Shown here one piece after another: positions 35,997-44,560 of a DNA stretch of 64,000 nt. The stretch is from assembly GCA_018830285.1 (NCBI GenBank), contig JAHJSB010000002.1, forward strand, positions 1-64,000, read 5' to 3'. Source of the DNA: Alphaproteobacteria bacterium (GTDB lineage: Bacteria; Pseudomonadota; Alphaproteobacteria; Caulobacterales; Hyphomonadaceae). Made by a program: the position numbers and the translations under genes. Each line of letters begins with the position of its first letter. Position 1 is the stretch's first letter. The notes beneath the pieces were generated by a model, which saw only the letters and a list, made by a program, of their open reading frames with translations, did no database searches and was not told the origin of the DNA.

Positions 35997-37370
35997 ATGA
36001 GCACGCCAGTCGTCACCTCGATCAATCCCGCCACCGGAAAGGTGCTGCAAAGCTTCACGCCGCTGGCCAGCGCCAATCTCGATGCAGCGATCGAACGGGC
36101 GGATGACGGGTTCCAGACATGGCGCCTGACCAGCTTCACCGAGCGTGCGCGCCTGATGCACAAGGCCGCCGACATCCTGGAGAACCGAAAGGACGCCTAT
36201 GCCCGCACGATGGTGCTGGAAATGGGTAAGCCGCTGCGCGAAGCCGTGGCGGAGGTCGAGAAATGCGCCCTCGTCTGCCGCCACTATGCCGAGCATGCGG
36301 AAGCCTACCTCGCCGATGAGCCCGTCAAGACAGAGGCGAAACGCGCTTATGTCCGCCACCTGCCGGTCGGGCCGGTGCTGGCCGTGATGCCGTGGAACTT
36401 CCCGTTCTGGCAGGTTTTCCGCTTTGCCGCGCCGACGCTGATGGCGGGCAATGTCGGCCTGTTGAAGCATGCTTCGAACGTCTGGGGTTCGGCCCTGAAT
36501 ATTGAGGCCGTGTTTCGTGACGCGGGATTTCCGGAAGGCTGTTTCCAGACGCTGCTGATCGGCTCGAAAGCCGTTGAAGGCGTGATCCGCGACCCGCGCG
36601 TGAAGGCGGTGACGCTGACGGGATCGGGCCCGGCCGGGCGGGCCGTGGCCAGTGTTGCCGGTGAGGAACTGAAGCCGTCGCTGCTGGAACTTGGCGGGTC
36701 GGACGCGTTCATCGTGATGCCATCGGCCGACCTGGACAAGGCGGTGGATACGGCCGTCAAATCGCGCACACGCAATAATGGCCAGTCCTGCATCGCGGCG
36801 AAACGTTTCTTCGTCCATGCCGACATCTACGACGCTTTCACCAAGGCCTTCGTGGCGGAGATCGAAGCGCTGCGCGTCGGCGACCCCTTGCTGGACGAGA
36901 CAGATATCGGGCCGCTGGCGACCGAAGCGATCCGCGACGAACTGGCCGAGCAGGTCGCGGCGACGCTGAAGGGCGGCGCCAAGCGGATCAGCACGCCGGC
37001 AGAAGTGGACGACACAGGCTGGTGGTTTGCGCCGCAGGTTCTGGCCGAGGCACCGGACGGTACGCCCGGCGCGGACGCGGAAATGTTCGGGCCGGTGGCG
37101 AATGTCTGGCGCGTCAACGGCCTGGGCGAGGCGATCACAAGGGCCAACCGGAGCGTTTACGGCCTCGGCTCGGCGATCTTCACGCAGGATGAAGGCGAGA
37201 TCGAACAGGCCGTGTGCGACCTTGAAGCGGGTTCCACCTTTGTAAATGCTCTCGTCGCCTCGGACCCGCGCCTGCCCTTCGGCGGGATTAAACAGTCCGG
37301 CTACGGACGGGAACTCGCAGCGGACGGCATCAAGGCGTTCGTGAACCGGAAGACGGTTTCGATCAGCTGA
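35997..37370 (+). CDS. NAD(P)-dependent aldehyde dehydrogenase (succinate-semialdehyde type)
   Basis: A 457-residue aldehyde dehydrogenase. The catalytic Glu231 is in LLELGGSDAF and Cys265 in NNGQSCIAAKRF; the NAD loop is LTGSGPAGRAVA. NNGQSCIAAKRF and the short N-terminus (SINPATGKVL) resemble succinate-semialdehyde dehydrogenases of the GabD/YneI type. Substrate is inferred only. AAGGA lies near the ATG. No gab genes are adjacent. A REP-like element and an aldo-keto reductase follow. Confidence 0.93.
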   Translation: MSTPVVTSINPATGKVLQSFTPLASANLDAAIERADDGFQTWRLTSFTERARLMHKAADILENRKDAYARTMVLEMGKPLREAVAEVEKCALVCRHYAEHAEAYLADEPVKTEAKRAYVRHLPVGPVLAVMPWNFPFWQVFRFAAPTLMAGNVGLLKHASNVWGSALNIEAVFRDAGFPEGCFQTLLIGSKAVEGVIRDPRVKAVTLTGSGPAGRAVASVAGEELKPSLLELGGSDAFIVMPSADLDKAVDTAVKSRTRNNGQSCIAAKRFFVHADIYDAFTKAFVAEIEALRVGDPLLDETDIGPLATEAIRDELAEQVAATLKGGAKRISTPAEVDDTGWWFAPQVLAEAPDGTPGADAEMFGPVANVWRVNGLGEAITRANRSVYGLGSAIFTQDEGEIEQAVCDLEAGSTFVNALVASDPRLPFGGIKQSGYGRELAADGIKAFVNRKTVSIS

Positions 37371-37402
37371 GCCGCCGGGCGTGGACCGGGTCGATCCGAG
37401 AC

Positions 37403-37437
37403 GCTCCCTTCTCCCTTGGGAGAGAGGGGGGATTCGG
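37403..37437. repeat. REP-like palindromic element
   Basis: GCTCCCTTCTCCCTTGGGAG followed by AGAGGGGGGATTCGGG. It shares the CTCCCT..GGGAGAG core with the elements near 10886 and 11586 and lies in an intergenic space. Confidence 0.45.
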
Positions 37438-37559
37438 GACGCCATCGCATGAGGTCCCGGCATTCGCCTGGACTGCGGCGGCGGAAGGTATGGGGGCTGG
37501 CCTCGCGCGGCCCGGCCCGCTAGGCTGTCCCTGAAACCAAATCATCAGAGAGCCGCATC

Positions 37560-38573
37560 ATGAGTATAGCACCGCGCAAGCTGGGGTCGGACACGGTTTA
37601 TCCTGTAGGACTAGGGTGCATGAACCTGCATCATGGCTATGGGCCGCCATCGGATGAGCGCGATGCCGCAGCGCTGCTGCATGAGGCACTCGACCTCGGC
37701 TACAATTTTCTCGACACGGCGACGATCTATGGCTTCGGCAAGAACGAGGCGCTGATCGGCGAGACGCTGAAGGACAGGAAGAACGGCTACGTGCAGGCGA
37801 GCAAATGCGTGTTGCTGTACGATGGCGAGAAGCGGCGGATCGATGCGCGGCCAGAAAGCATCAAGGCGGCCTGCGAGGCGAGCCTGAAGCGGCTGCAGCG
37901 CGATGTGATCGACCTGTACTACATGCACCGGCCCGACAAGACCGTGCCGATCGAGGATTCCATGGGCGCGATGGCGGACCTCGTGAAAGCGGGCAAGATC
38001 CGCATGGTGGGCCTGTCGGAAATGGGTGAGGGTCTGCTGCGCCGGGCCCATGCGGTGCATCCCGTTTCGGCGATGCAGTCTGAATATTCGCTGCTGACGC
38101 GCAATCCGGAGATCGCGGTGCTGGACGCCTGCAAGGAACTGGGCGTGACCTTCGTACCCTTCTCGCCGGTTGGGCGCGGCTACCTTGCCGACAACCCGCC
38201 TGCGCCGAAGGACTACCATGCTGCCGACATGCGGCGCATCTTCCCGCGCTGGACCGAACCCTACTGGAGCGAGAACCTGCCGCTGCTGAATCAGGCGCAG
38301 GAGTTGGCGGGCGACCTGGGGCTGACGACATCGCAGCTCGCGATTGCCTGGACGCTAGCGAAGGACCCCGATTGCGTGCCGATCCCGGGCACGACGAACG
38401 CCAAGCATTTGCGGGACAATTTCGCGGCGGCGCAGGTCTCGCTGACGCCTGAGCAGGTGGCGCATCTCGACGCAGTGTTCACGCCCGAGGCGGTGAAAGG
38501 GCCCCGCTATAACGAGATGGCGCAGGCCAGCGTGGATACCGAGCAATACGCCTTCGAACTGGCGGCGGGATGA
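37560..38573 (+). CDS. aldo-keto reductase
   Basis: A 337-residue NADPH-dependent reductase of the AKR13-like group (YakC type). The tetrad is visible: Asp52 and Tyr57 in NFLDTATIYGFGKNE, Lys82 in VQASKCV, and His in YYMHRPDKTVPIED. The cofactor segment is PIPGTTNAKHLRDN near the C-terminus. It would reduce small aldehydes or ketones. It stands as a single gene, with ubiA beginning 61 nt downstream. Confidence 0.93.
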   Translation: MSIAPRKLGSDTVYPVGLGCMNLHHGYGPPSDERDAAALLHEALDLGYNFLDTATIYGFGKNEALIGETLKDRKNGYVQASKCVLLYDGEKRRIDARPESIKAACEASLKRLQRDVIDLYYMHRPDKTVPIEDSMGAMADLVKAGKIRMVGLSEMGEGLLRRAHAVHPVSAMQSEYSLLTRNPEIAVLDACKELGVTFVPFSPVGRGYLADNPPAPKDYHAADMRRIFPRWTEPYWSENLPLLNQAQELAGDLGLTTSQLAIAWTLAKDPDCVPIPGTTNAKHLRDNFAAAQVSLTPEQVAHLDAVFTPEAVKGPRYNEMAQASVDTEQYAFELAAG

Positions 38574-38634
38574 GCGTTCGCGTAATGGTTGCGTGAGGCT
38601 GTGAAAGGCCGGATTTCCCTGTATAAGCCGGGCA

Positions 38635-39774
38635 ATGAACCAGATCGACACTTCCGGCAGGCCCAGCCTGCAAGCCATTCCGGCTGACAGCGCCCTGCCC
38701 GGGCTGCTGGCCAGGCTGCCGGACTGGATGCAGCCTTACGCCATGCTGGCGCGGCTGGACCGGCCCGTCGGCATCTGGCTGCTCTACCTGCCCTGCCTGA
38801 TTGGCCTCGCCTTCGTGCGGATGCGCACGGGGCTGTACCTTGTGGACCTGTTCTGGGTGCCGCTGTTCCTGCTGGGCGCGGTGGCTATGCGCGGCGCGGG
38901 TTGCACCTGGAACGACATTACCGACAAGGATTTCGATGCGCAGGTGGCACGCACGGCGCTGAGGCCGCTGCCGTCGGGCGCGGTGACACTGCGCGAGGCA
39001 TTCACTTTTCTCGGTGTGCAGCTGGCGGTGGGGCTGGCCGTGTGGGCCTGCCTGCCGGGCGACGCGAAACTGGTGGCGCTGTTGGCGCTGCCCCTGGTGG
39101 CGGCCTATCCGTTCATGAAACGGGTGACCTGGTGGCCGCAGGCCTGGCTGGGCCTGACCTTCAACTGGGGCGTTCTCGTCGGCGCGGCGACGGCAGGCAT
39201 CCTGTCGGTGCCGGTGTTCATCCTCTATGCCGGGCTGGTCCTGTGGACGATTGCCTATGACACGATCTACGCCCTGCAGGATCGCGAAGACGACGCGCTG
39301 ATCGGCGTGCGCTCGACCGCGCGCCTGTTCGGCAAGCGGGCGGTTCTGGCGAGCTTTTGTTTCCATATGGGCGCAGCCGCGCTGGTGGCGCTGGCCGCCG
39401 TGTTCAACGGGTCGGTCCGGGCGGGCGCCGTGACTGCGCTGGCTTTCTTCGCCCATGGCGTGTGGCAGGTGGTGCGGCTGAAAACGAGCCAGGAGCAGGA
39501 CGCACTGGGCGTGTTCAAATCGAATGTCTGGGCCGGGGCGATCATTGCCGGCGGCTTCCTGCTGGCGGCGATGCTGCCGACGCCGAAGCCGCGCTCGCTG
39601 TTTGCCGAGCACGAGACCGTTCCTGCCGGACCTTCGGAAACACTTGTCCTGCCCTTCGGACTGGAACTCAAGCGCGAGCCCAAGGCTTCACACGCGGAAA
39701 CCTGGATGGCGAGCGATGTGCTGCGCGCGCTGGAAAAGGAAGGCGTCGTCGTGGCGCCGGCGCAGCCTGAATAG
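38635..39774 (+). CDS. ubiA: 4-hydroxybenzoate polyprenyltransferase with extra C-terminal tail
   Basis: A 379-residue membrane enzyme of ubiquinone synthesis that prenylates 4-hydroxybenzoate. The two Asp-rich Mg/prenyl-diphosphate motifs are GAGCTWNDITDKDFDAQVAR and YALQDREDDALIGVRSTA. About nine helices end near residue 315. Usual UbiA is 290-320 residues; this one adds about 60 hydrophilic residues (AEHETVPAGPSETLVLPFGL...), with a short helix WMASDVLRALEKEGV. The tail is not needed for the catalytic core and its role is unknown. It overlaps the end of an antiparallel hypothetical frame. Confidence 0.93.
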   Translation: MNQIDTSGRPSLQAIPADSALPGLLARLPDWMQPYAMLARLDRPVGIWLLYLPCLIGLAFVRMRTGLYLVDLFWVPLFLLGAVAMRGAGCTWNDITDKDFDAQVARTALRPLPSGAVTLREAFTFLGVQLAVGLAVWACLPGDAKLVALLALPLVAAYPFMKRVTWWPQAWLGLTFNWGVLVGAATAGILSVPVFILYAGLVLWTIAYDTIYALQDREDDALIGVRSTARLFGKRAVLASFCFHMGAAALVALAAVFNGSVRAGAVTALAFFAHGVWQVVRLKTSQEQDALGVFKSNVWAGAIIAGGFLLAAMLPTPKPRSLFAEHETVPAGPSETLVLPFGLELKREPKASHAETWMASDVLRALEKEGVVVAPAQPE

Positions 39775-40320
39775 GGCGGATTCGCCAGCACGAAAGCCCG
39801 GCGCAGGGTACGCGGTCACTGTCGGCAAGACGGCGCAAAGATCGCTGACGATCCGGAACGTCCGGGCATCCGGTCGGATGGCCGGCACGGGGCGCAGGCG
39901 TCCGCCGCGGGCCTTTGGCCATGCGCAGGGCGTGCGGTTCCGGATTTCGGAAGGGGGGTGGCGCGGGTATGGGGCGCGGACGGAACGCGCCCGCAAATGC
40001 GTTGCCAACGGCCACGGAAAACGCGCGGGCGGTGCCGGGCGGGTTGATCGGGCGGTACGCGCCAGACCGACCGCCCATGGCGCACGCTCCGTTGGCGGCG
40101 CCTTGCGACCCATCAGGATCAGCAGGCAGCGCAGGGCATGTTCCAGCATGGCGAGACTCGCCGATGTGCCCCGCAACAGGCGCGTCCGGACCCGGCCCGG
40201 TGCCAGCCGCATCACGGCCTTCACATAGAGGTGCAGCGCCCGTGTCGCGGCGCGCATCAGAGGCCAGGCGCGAGCGACGCGGCGGCGGGTTTGTGAGGGA
40301 TCCGGAACATTTCGGGTCAT
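39688..40320 (-). CDS. uncertain hypothetical protein, possibly frameshifted
   Basis: An open frame of 210 residues on the minus strand fills most of the 744-nt gap between ubiA and copA. It begins MTRNVPDPSQTRRRVARAWP; the first ~70 codons (to LLILMGRKAPP) have good third-position GC and a helical pattern, as in a real gene. After that, codon choice weakens in this frame, while a second frame (SGAYRPINPPGTARAFSVAV onward) becomes better, so a frameshift is possible. The last 87 nt overlap ubiA. It could equally be chance in GC-rich DNA. Confidence 0.35.
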   Translation of the reverse strand: MTRNVPDPSQTRRRVARAWPLMRAATRALHLYVKAVMRLAPGRVRTRLLRGTSASLAMLEHALRCLLILMGRKAPPTERAPWAVGLARTARSTRPAPPARFPWPLATHLRARSVRAPYPRHPPSEIRNRTPCAWPKARGGRLRPVPAIRPDARTFRIVSDLCAVLPTVTAYPAPGFRAGESALFRLRRRHDDAFLFQRAQHIARHPGFRV

Positions 40321-40457
40321 GGCGCTTAGATAAGCCACAGACCTGTCACGGTCGGAGACGCGCGATGCGCTTTGCCGTGCCGGCAACAGGTCGGCAGAGG
40401 CAGTGGGGGGACAGGCCCGGCCTTGCAGGACAGGCGGGGGGCCATCATCGCCGCACT

Positions 40458-40485
40458 TGCATATACCCCCATAGGGTATTATATA
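40458..40485 (+). promoter_or_regulatory. copA promoter with CsoR-type operator
   Basis: TTGCAT (40458-40463) and TATATA (40480-40485) are spaced by 16 nt. The spacer is occupied by the dyad ATACCCCCATAGGGTAT (40463-40479). This G/C-run-flanked-by-AT palindrome is the classic target of CsoR/RcnR regulators (TAC-C4/5-...-G3/4-TA). CsoR is encoded as the third gene of the operon, so autorepression relieved by Cu(I) is expected. Confidence 0.8.
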
Positions 40486-40518
40486 AAGGCAGGACTCACC
40501 AAACGGAGCGAACGCACC

Positions 40519-42768
40519 ATGGATACGTCTTCACACGATCATACACATCACACACACAAGACAGCCGACTCGCCTGCGGCGGATGCCTGCTGCCACGGCG
40601 GCGCTGCGGCGAAGGCCGGCACGGAATATGACCATGTGCCGGAACATTATTCCGGCACCGTGTGGACCTGCCCGATGCACCCGCAGGTGCGCGAGACCTC
40701 GAACACTGGCTGTCCGATCTGCGGCATGTCGCTGGAACCGGAAACCGTGTCGCTGGACGAGGACACGAGCGAAATGGATGACATGACGCGCCGGTTCTGG
40801 ATCAGCACGGCGTTTGCCCTGCCCCTGTTTGTCTACGCGATGAGCGACATGATTCCGGGCCAGCCCCTGCACGGGATAGTCCCGCCTGGCGTGGCGCAAT
40901 GGATCCAGCTGGCGTTGGCCGCGCCGGTCGTGCTGTGGGGCGCAGCGCCCTTCTTCGTGCGCGGCTGGCGCTCGGTCAAAACCATGAACCCGAACATGTT
41001 CACGCTGATCGCGCTGGGCGTGGGCACGGCGTTCCTGTTCAGCCTGGTCGCAACTATCGCGCCGGGCCTGTTCCCCGACGACTTCCGGGACATGGATGGC
41101 AACGTCCACGTCTACTTCGAAGCCGCCGCTGTCATTGTGGCGCTCGTCCTGCTTGGGCAGGTGATGGAACTGCGCGCGCGCAGCGCCACGTCCGGCGCGA
41201 TCCGCGCCCTGTTGCAGCTGACGCCGCCGACGGCGCGGATCATCCGCGCGGATGGCAGCGAGGAAGATGTCGATCTCGACACGGTCAAATCCGGAGACCG
41301 CCTGCGCATCCGCCCCGGCGAGAAAGTGCCGGTGGACGGCGAGGTGGCCGAGGGCCATTCCTCCGTCGATGAATCCATGGTGACGGGCGAGCCCGTGCCG
41401 GTGGCGAAGGCGGTCGGCGATGCGGTCACCGGCGGCACGGTGAACACAACCGGCGCGCTGGTGATGACCGCAACGCGCGTGGGCGACGATACGGTTCTGG
41501 CGCAGATCGTGCGCATGGTGGCCGAGGCGCAGCGCTCGCGGGCGCCGATCCAGCGGCTGGCCGATATTGTGGCAGCCTGGTTCGTGCCAGCCGTCGTGGC
41601 ATCGTCCGTATTGACGTTCATCGTGTGGGCCCTGTTCGGGCCGGACCCGGCGCTGGCCTTTGCGCTGGTCAATGCCGTGGCCGTGCTGATCATAGCCTGC
41701 CCCTGTGCGCTTGGCCTCGCGACACCGATGTCGATCATGGTGGGCACAGGAAAGGGCGCGCAGAACGGCATCCTGATCCGCAATGCCGAAGCGCTGGAGA
41801 CGCTGGAGAAAGTGGACACTGTCGTCGTCGACAAGACCGGCACACTGACCGAAGGCAAGCCGAAACTGGTGACCGTGGAGCCCGCCGGGGGCTGGGACGA
41901 AACCGGGCTGCTGAAGCTTATCGCGGCCGTCGAAGCGGCGAGCGAGCACCCGCTGGCAGCCGCCATCGTGAGCGGCGCGGAAGCGCGCGGCATCAAGACG
42001 AGCGTGGCCCAGGACTTCGAGTCCGTCACGGGCGAAGGCGCTCAGGGTACGGTTGACGGCAAGTCGGTTGCCATCGGCAATGCGAAGATGATGCGCCGGG
42101 TCGGTGGGTTTGATGACGCATGGGGCGAGGCCGCCCAGTCATACAGGGAAGACGGCCAGACCGTGATGTTCGTGGCGGTCAATGGCAAGGCGGCAGGCCT
42201 GATCGGCGTCGCCGACCCGATCAAGGCGACCACGAAAGAAGCGATTGCGCGCCTGCACGCGCAGGGCCTGAAAGTGGTGATGCTGACTGGCGACAACGAG
42301 GCGACGGCGCGGGCCGTGGCCCGGCAGGTGGGCATTGATGACGTGCACGCCGACGTTTCGCCGGAGGACAAGAACCGGATCGTGCGTGCGCTGCAGGCGG
42401 GCGGCGCGGTGGTGGCGATGGCGGGAGACGGCATCAATGACGCCCCGGCGCTGGCACAGGCCGATGTCGGCATCGCGATGGGCACCGGCACCGACGTTGC
42501 CATGCAGAGCGCCGGCGTGACGCTGGTGAAGGGCGACATGCTGGGCATTGCCCGGGCGACCGCGCTGAGCCGCGCCACGATGCGCAATATCAGGCAGAAC
42601 CTGTTCTTCGCATTCATTTACAATACGCTGGGCGTGCCGCTGGCGGCAGGCGTGCTCTATCCCGTGTTCGGCCTGTTGCTGAGCCCGATGATTGCCGCCG
42701 CCGCGATGAGCCTGTCATCGGTTTCGGTGATCGGCAACGCGCTGCGCCTGCGCGCATTGAAGCTGTAA
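40519..42768 (+). CDS. copA: copper-exporting P1B-type ATPase
   Basis: A 749-residue Cu(I) exporter. The N-terminus is His-rich (HDHTHHTHK) with CCHGG. In place of the usual HMA domain it has the metal-binding module [20 protein letters not shown] at about residues 49-68. Membrane CPC motif C394-P-C396 ([11 protein letters not shown]), phosphorylation Asp438 in [11 protein letters not shown] locus SEHPLAAAI and hinge [14 protein letters not shown] identify a P1B-1 type pump. The stop and the next start overlap (TAATG). GGAG lies 11 bases before the ATG. It should export Cu(I) from the cytoplasm. Confidence 0.96.
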   Translation: MDTSSHDHTHHTHKTADSPAADACCHGGAAAKAGTEYDHVPEHYSGTVWTCPMHPQVRETSNTGCPICGMSLEPETVSLDEDTSEMDDMTRRFWISTAFALPLFVYAMSDMIPGQPLHGIVPPGVAQWIQLALAAPVVLWGAAPFFVRGWRSVKTMNPNMFTLIALGVGTAFLFSLVATIAPGLFPDDFRDMDGNVHVYFEAAAVIVALVLLGQVMELRARSATSGAIRALLQLTPPTARIIRADGSEEDVDLDTVKSGDRLRIRPGEKVPVDGEVAEGHSSVDESMVTGEPVPVAKAVGDAVTGGTVNTTGALVMTATRVGDDTVLAQIVRMVAEAQRSRAPIQRLADIVAAWFVPAVVASSVLTFIVWALFGPDPALAFALVNAVAVLIIACPCALGLATPMSIMVGTGKGAQNGILIRNAEALETLEKVDTVVVDKTGTLTEGKPKLVTVEPAGGWDETGLLKLIAAVEAASEHPLAAAIVSGAEARGIKTSVAQDFESVTGEGAQGTVDGKSVAIGNAKMMRRVGGFDDAWGEAAQSYREDGQTVMFVAVNGKAAGLIGVADPIKATTKEAIARLHAQGLKVVMLTGDNEATARAVARQVGIDDVHADVSPEDKNRIVRALQAGGAVVAMAGDGINDAPALAQADVGIAMGTGTDVAMQSAGVTLVKGDMLGIARATALSRATMRNIRQNLFFAFIYNTLGVPLAAGVLYPVFGLLLSPMIAAAAMSLSSVSVIGNALRLRALKL

Positions 42769-44078
42769 TGGGCACTTCATATGAAAAGAACAGCCTGACG
42801 CTTCCGGGCGCCGTGGCTATGGGAACAGGCGTGATGATTGGCGCGGGCATTTTTGCGCTGACGGGGCAGGTCGCCGAGCTGGCGGGAGCCCTGTTCCCGC
42901 TCGCCTTCCTGATGGCAGCGATCGTGTGCGGATTCAGTGCGTACTCGTACATCAAGGTGTCGAACAAGTATCCGTCGGCGGGCGGCATCGCGATGATCCT
43001 GAAGAAGGCCTATGGCCCGGGCATGGTGACCGGCGGGGCAGCCCTGCTGATGGCCTTTTCGATGATCATCAATGAGAGCCTCGTGGCGCGCACGTTTGGC
43101 ACTTATACATTGCAGCTGTTCGGAATCCAGGGCGGCATTCTCGTTCCCGTGCTGGCGCTCGGGCTGATTGTCGGCGCCTTCCTTGTGAATATCGCCGGCA
43201 ATGACGTGGTCGGATCGGTGTCGAAAGTGACTGCCGTGCTGAAGATTGGCGGCATCCTCGTGTTCGCGCTGGTGGCGCTGTGGGCGGCGGGATTTGCGTT
43301 CCAACCCGCTGCGAACGGCGTTGCCGAGACGGCATCGGCTGGCGGATTCCTTGCGGGCGTCGCGCTCGCCATCCTAGCCTACAAGGGCTTCACGACGATC
43401 ACCAATAGTGGCGACGAGGTGAAGGACCCGAAGAAGAATGTCGGCCGGGCGATCATGATCTCGCTGGCAATTTGCACGCTGATCTACCTGCTCGTCTGCT
43501 ATGCCGTCGGCTCGACCCTCAGCATCGAGGAAATCGTCAAGGCGAAGGATTATGCGCTGGCCGAGGCCGCGCGTCCCGCCGTCGGCGAATACGGTGTCTG
43601 GTTCACGGTGGCGATTGCCATCATCGCGACCGCCTCCGGCCTGCTGGCGAGCGTGTTCGCCGTGTCACGGATGCTGGCCATGCTTGTCGAGATGAAGCTG
43701 ATTCCGGAGCCGAAGCTCGGCCTGCCGGGTGACACGCAGACCCATACGCTGGTCTATACGGTGGCACTGGCGGGCCCGCTGGCCGCGTTTTTCGACCTGT
43801 CGCGCATCGCGTCGCTGGGCGCCATTTTCTACATCGTCATGGACATCATCATCCATTGGGGCGTCTACCGGCACCTGCGCGAGGATGTAGGCGCAAGCGC
43901 GCCAATACTGATCACCGCGATCGTTCTGGACGCTGTTGCGCTCGGCGCATTTCTGGTGATGAAATCGCAAAGTGATCCGGTCATTGTCGTGATCGCGGTG
44001 ACAGGCATGGCCGTGATCTTCGCCTTTGAAAAATTCTATCTATCAAGGGCCGGGGATACGGCCAAAACAGAGACTTGA
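42768..44078 (+). CDS. APC-family amino acid permease in the copper operon
   Basis: A 436-residue, twelve-helix secondary transporter. The first helix carries the unwound APC motif GVMIGAGIFALTGQ, followed by NKYPSAGGIAMILKKAYGPG and the helix-6 region AILAYKGFTTITNSGDEVKDPKKNVGRA. Family members exchange or import amino acids, amines or thiols. Its TAATG coupling to copA and its place before csoR mean it is made under copper stress. Import of cysteine or histidine, or export of a metal-chelating amino acid, are plausible but unproven. Confidence 0.9.
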   Translation: MGTSYEKNSLTLPGAVAMGTGVMIGAGIFALTGQVAELAGALFPLAFLMAAIVCGFSAYSYIKVSNKYPSAGGIAMILKKAYGPGMVTGGAALLMAFSMIINESLVARTFGTYTLQLFGIQGGILVPVLALGLIVGAFLVNIAGNDVVGSVSKVTAVLKIGGILVFALVALWAAGFAFQPAANGVAETASAGGFLAGVALAILAYKGFTTITNSGDEVKDPKKNVGRAIMISLAICTLIYLLVCYAVGSTLSIEEIVKAKDYALAEAARPAVGEYGVWFTVAIAIIATASGLLASVFAVSRMLAMLVEMKLIPEPKLGLPGDTQTHTLVYTVALAGPLAAFFDLSRIASLGAIFYIVMDIIIHWGVYRHLREDVGASAPILITAIVLDAVALGAFLVMKSQSDPVIVVIAVTGMAVIFAFEKFYLSRAGDTAKTET

Positions 44079-44096
44079 AGCCAGAGGAACCGCCAG

Positions 44097-44372
44097 ATGA
44101 AGACAGAGACACGAGACAAAGCCGCCAAACGTCTTGCCCGGATCGAGGGACAGGTGCGGGGCGTCGCCAAGATGGTGGGCGAGGACCGCTATTGCGTGGA
44201 CATCGTGCGGCAGGTGCAGGCGATCAAGGCGGCACTGACCGGACTCGAGGGACTGATTCTCGACGACCATATCGCGACCTGCGTCGAGCATGCGCTGGAA
44301 GGTGGCGATCTCAATGCGCGGCGGGAAAAGGTGGAAGAACTGGTCGCCGTGCTGGGCGGGCGAAAGAAGTAG
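44097..44372 (+). CDS. csoR: CsoR/RcnR-family copper-sensing repressor
   Basis: A 91-residue helical regulator (DUF156). Cu(I) ligands Cys33, His58 and Cys62 (RYCVDIV, DDHIATC) form the CsoR triad, which separates it from the RcnR nickel and FrmR aldehyde groups. N-terminal RLARIEGQVRGVAKM holds the DNA-contact residues. It should bind the operator upstream of copA as a tetramer and let go when it binds Cu(I). It is 18 nt from the permease gene. A short hairpin, CGGGCG/CGCCCG, lies just after the stop. Confidence 0.94.
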   Translation: MKTETRDKAAKRLARIEGQVRGVAKMVGEDRYCVDIVRQVQAIKAALTGLEGLILDDHIATCVEHALEGGDLNARREKVEELVAVLGGRKK

Positions 44373-44560
44373 GCTGGACGGGCGATGCGCTTCGCCCGCC
44401 GTAAGCTGCGTGCGTCGCGGTGCCGGACGCTTGATACGCATCTGAGTTGCTGCGCGCCGGTACTGAAAGCGAAGTTGACGAGAATTGTTCACTATTCTAG
44501 GAAAACAGCGTTCTCAGGCTCGTCTCAGTGCACTGGCATGAACACCAGGGAAGATGGACG

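Noticed and set aside
35961-37463. A 500-residue minus-strand frame opposite the aldehyde dehydrogenase
   Set aside because: Antisense shadow; the aldehyde dehydrogenase shows all catalytic motifs.
40531-41949. A 472-residue minus-strand frame opposite copA
   Set aside because: Antisense shadow of copA, without motifs.
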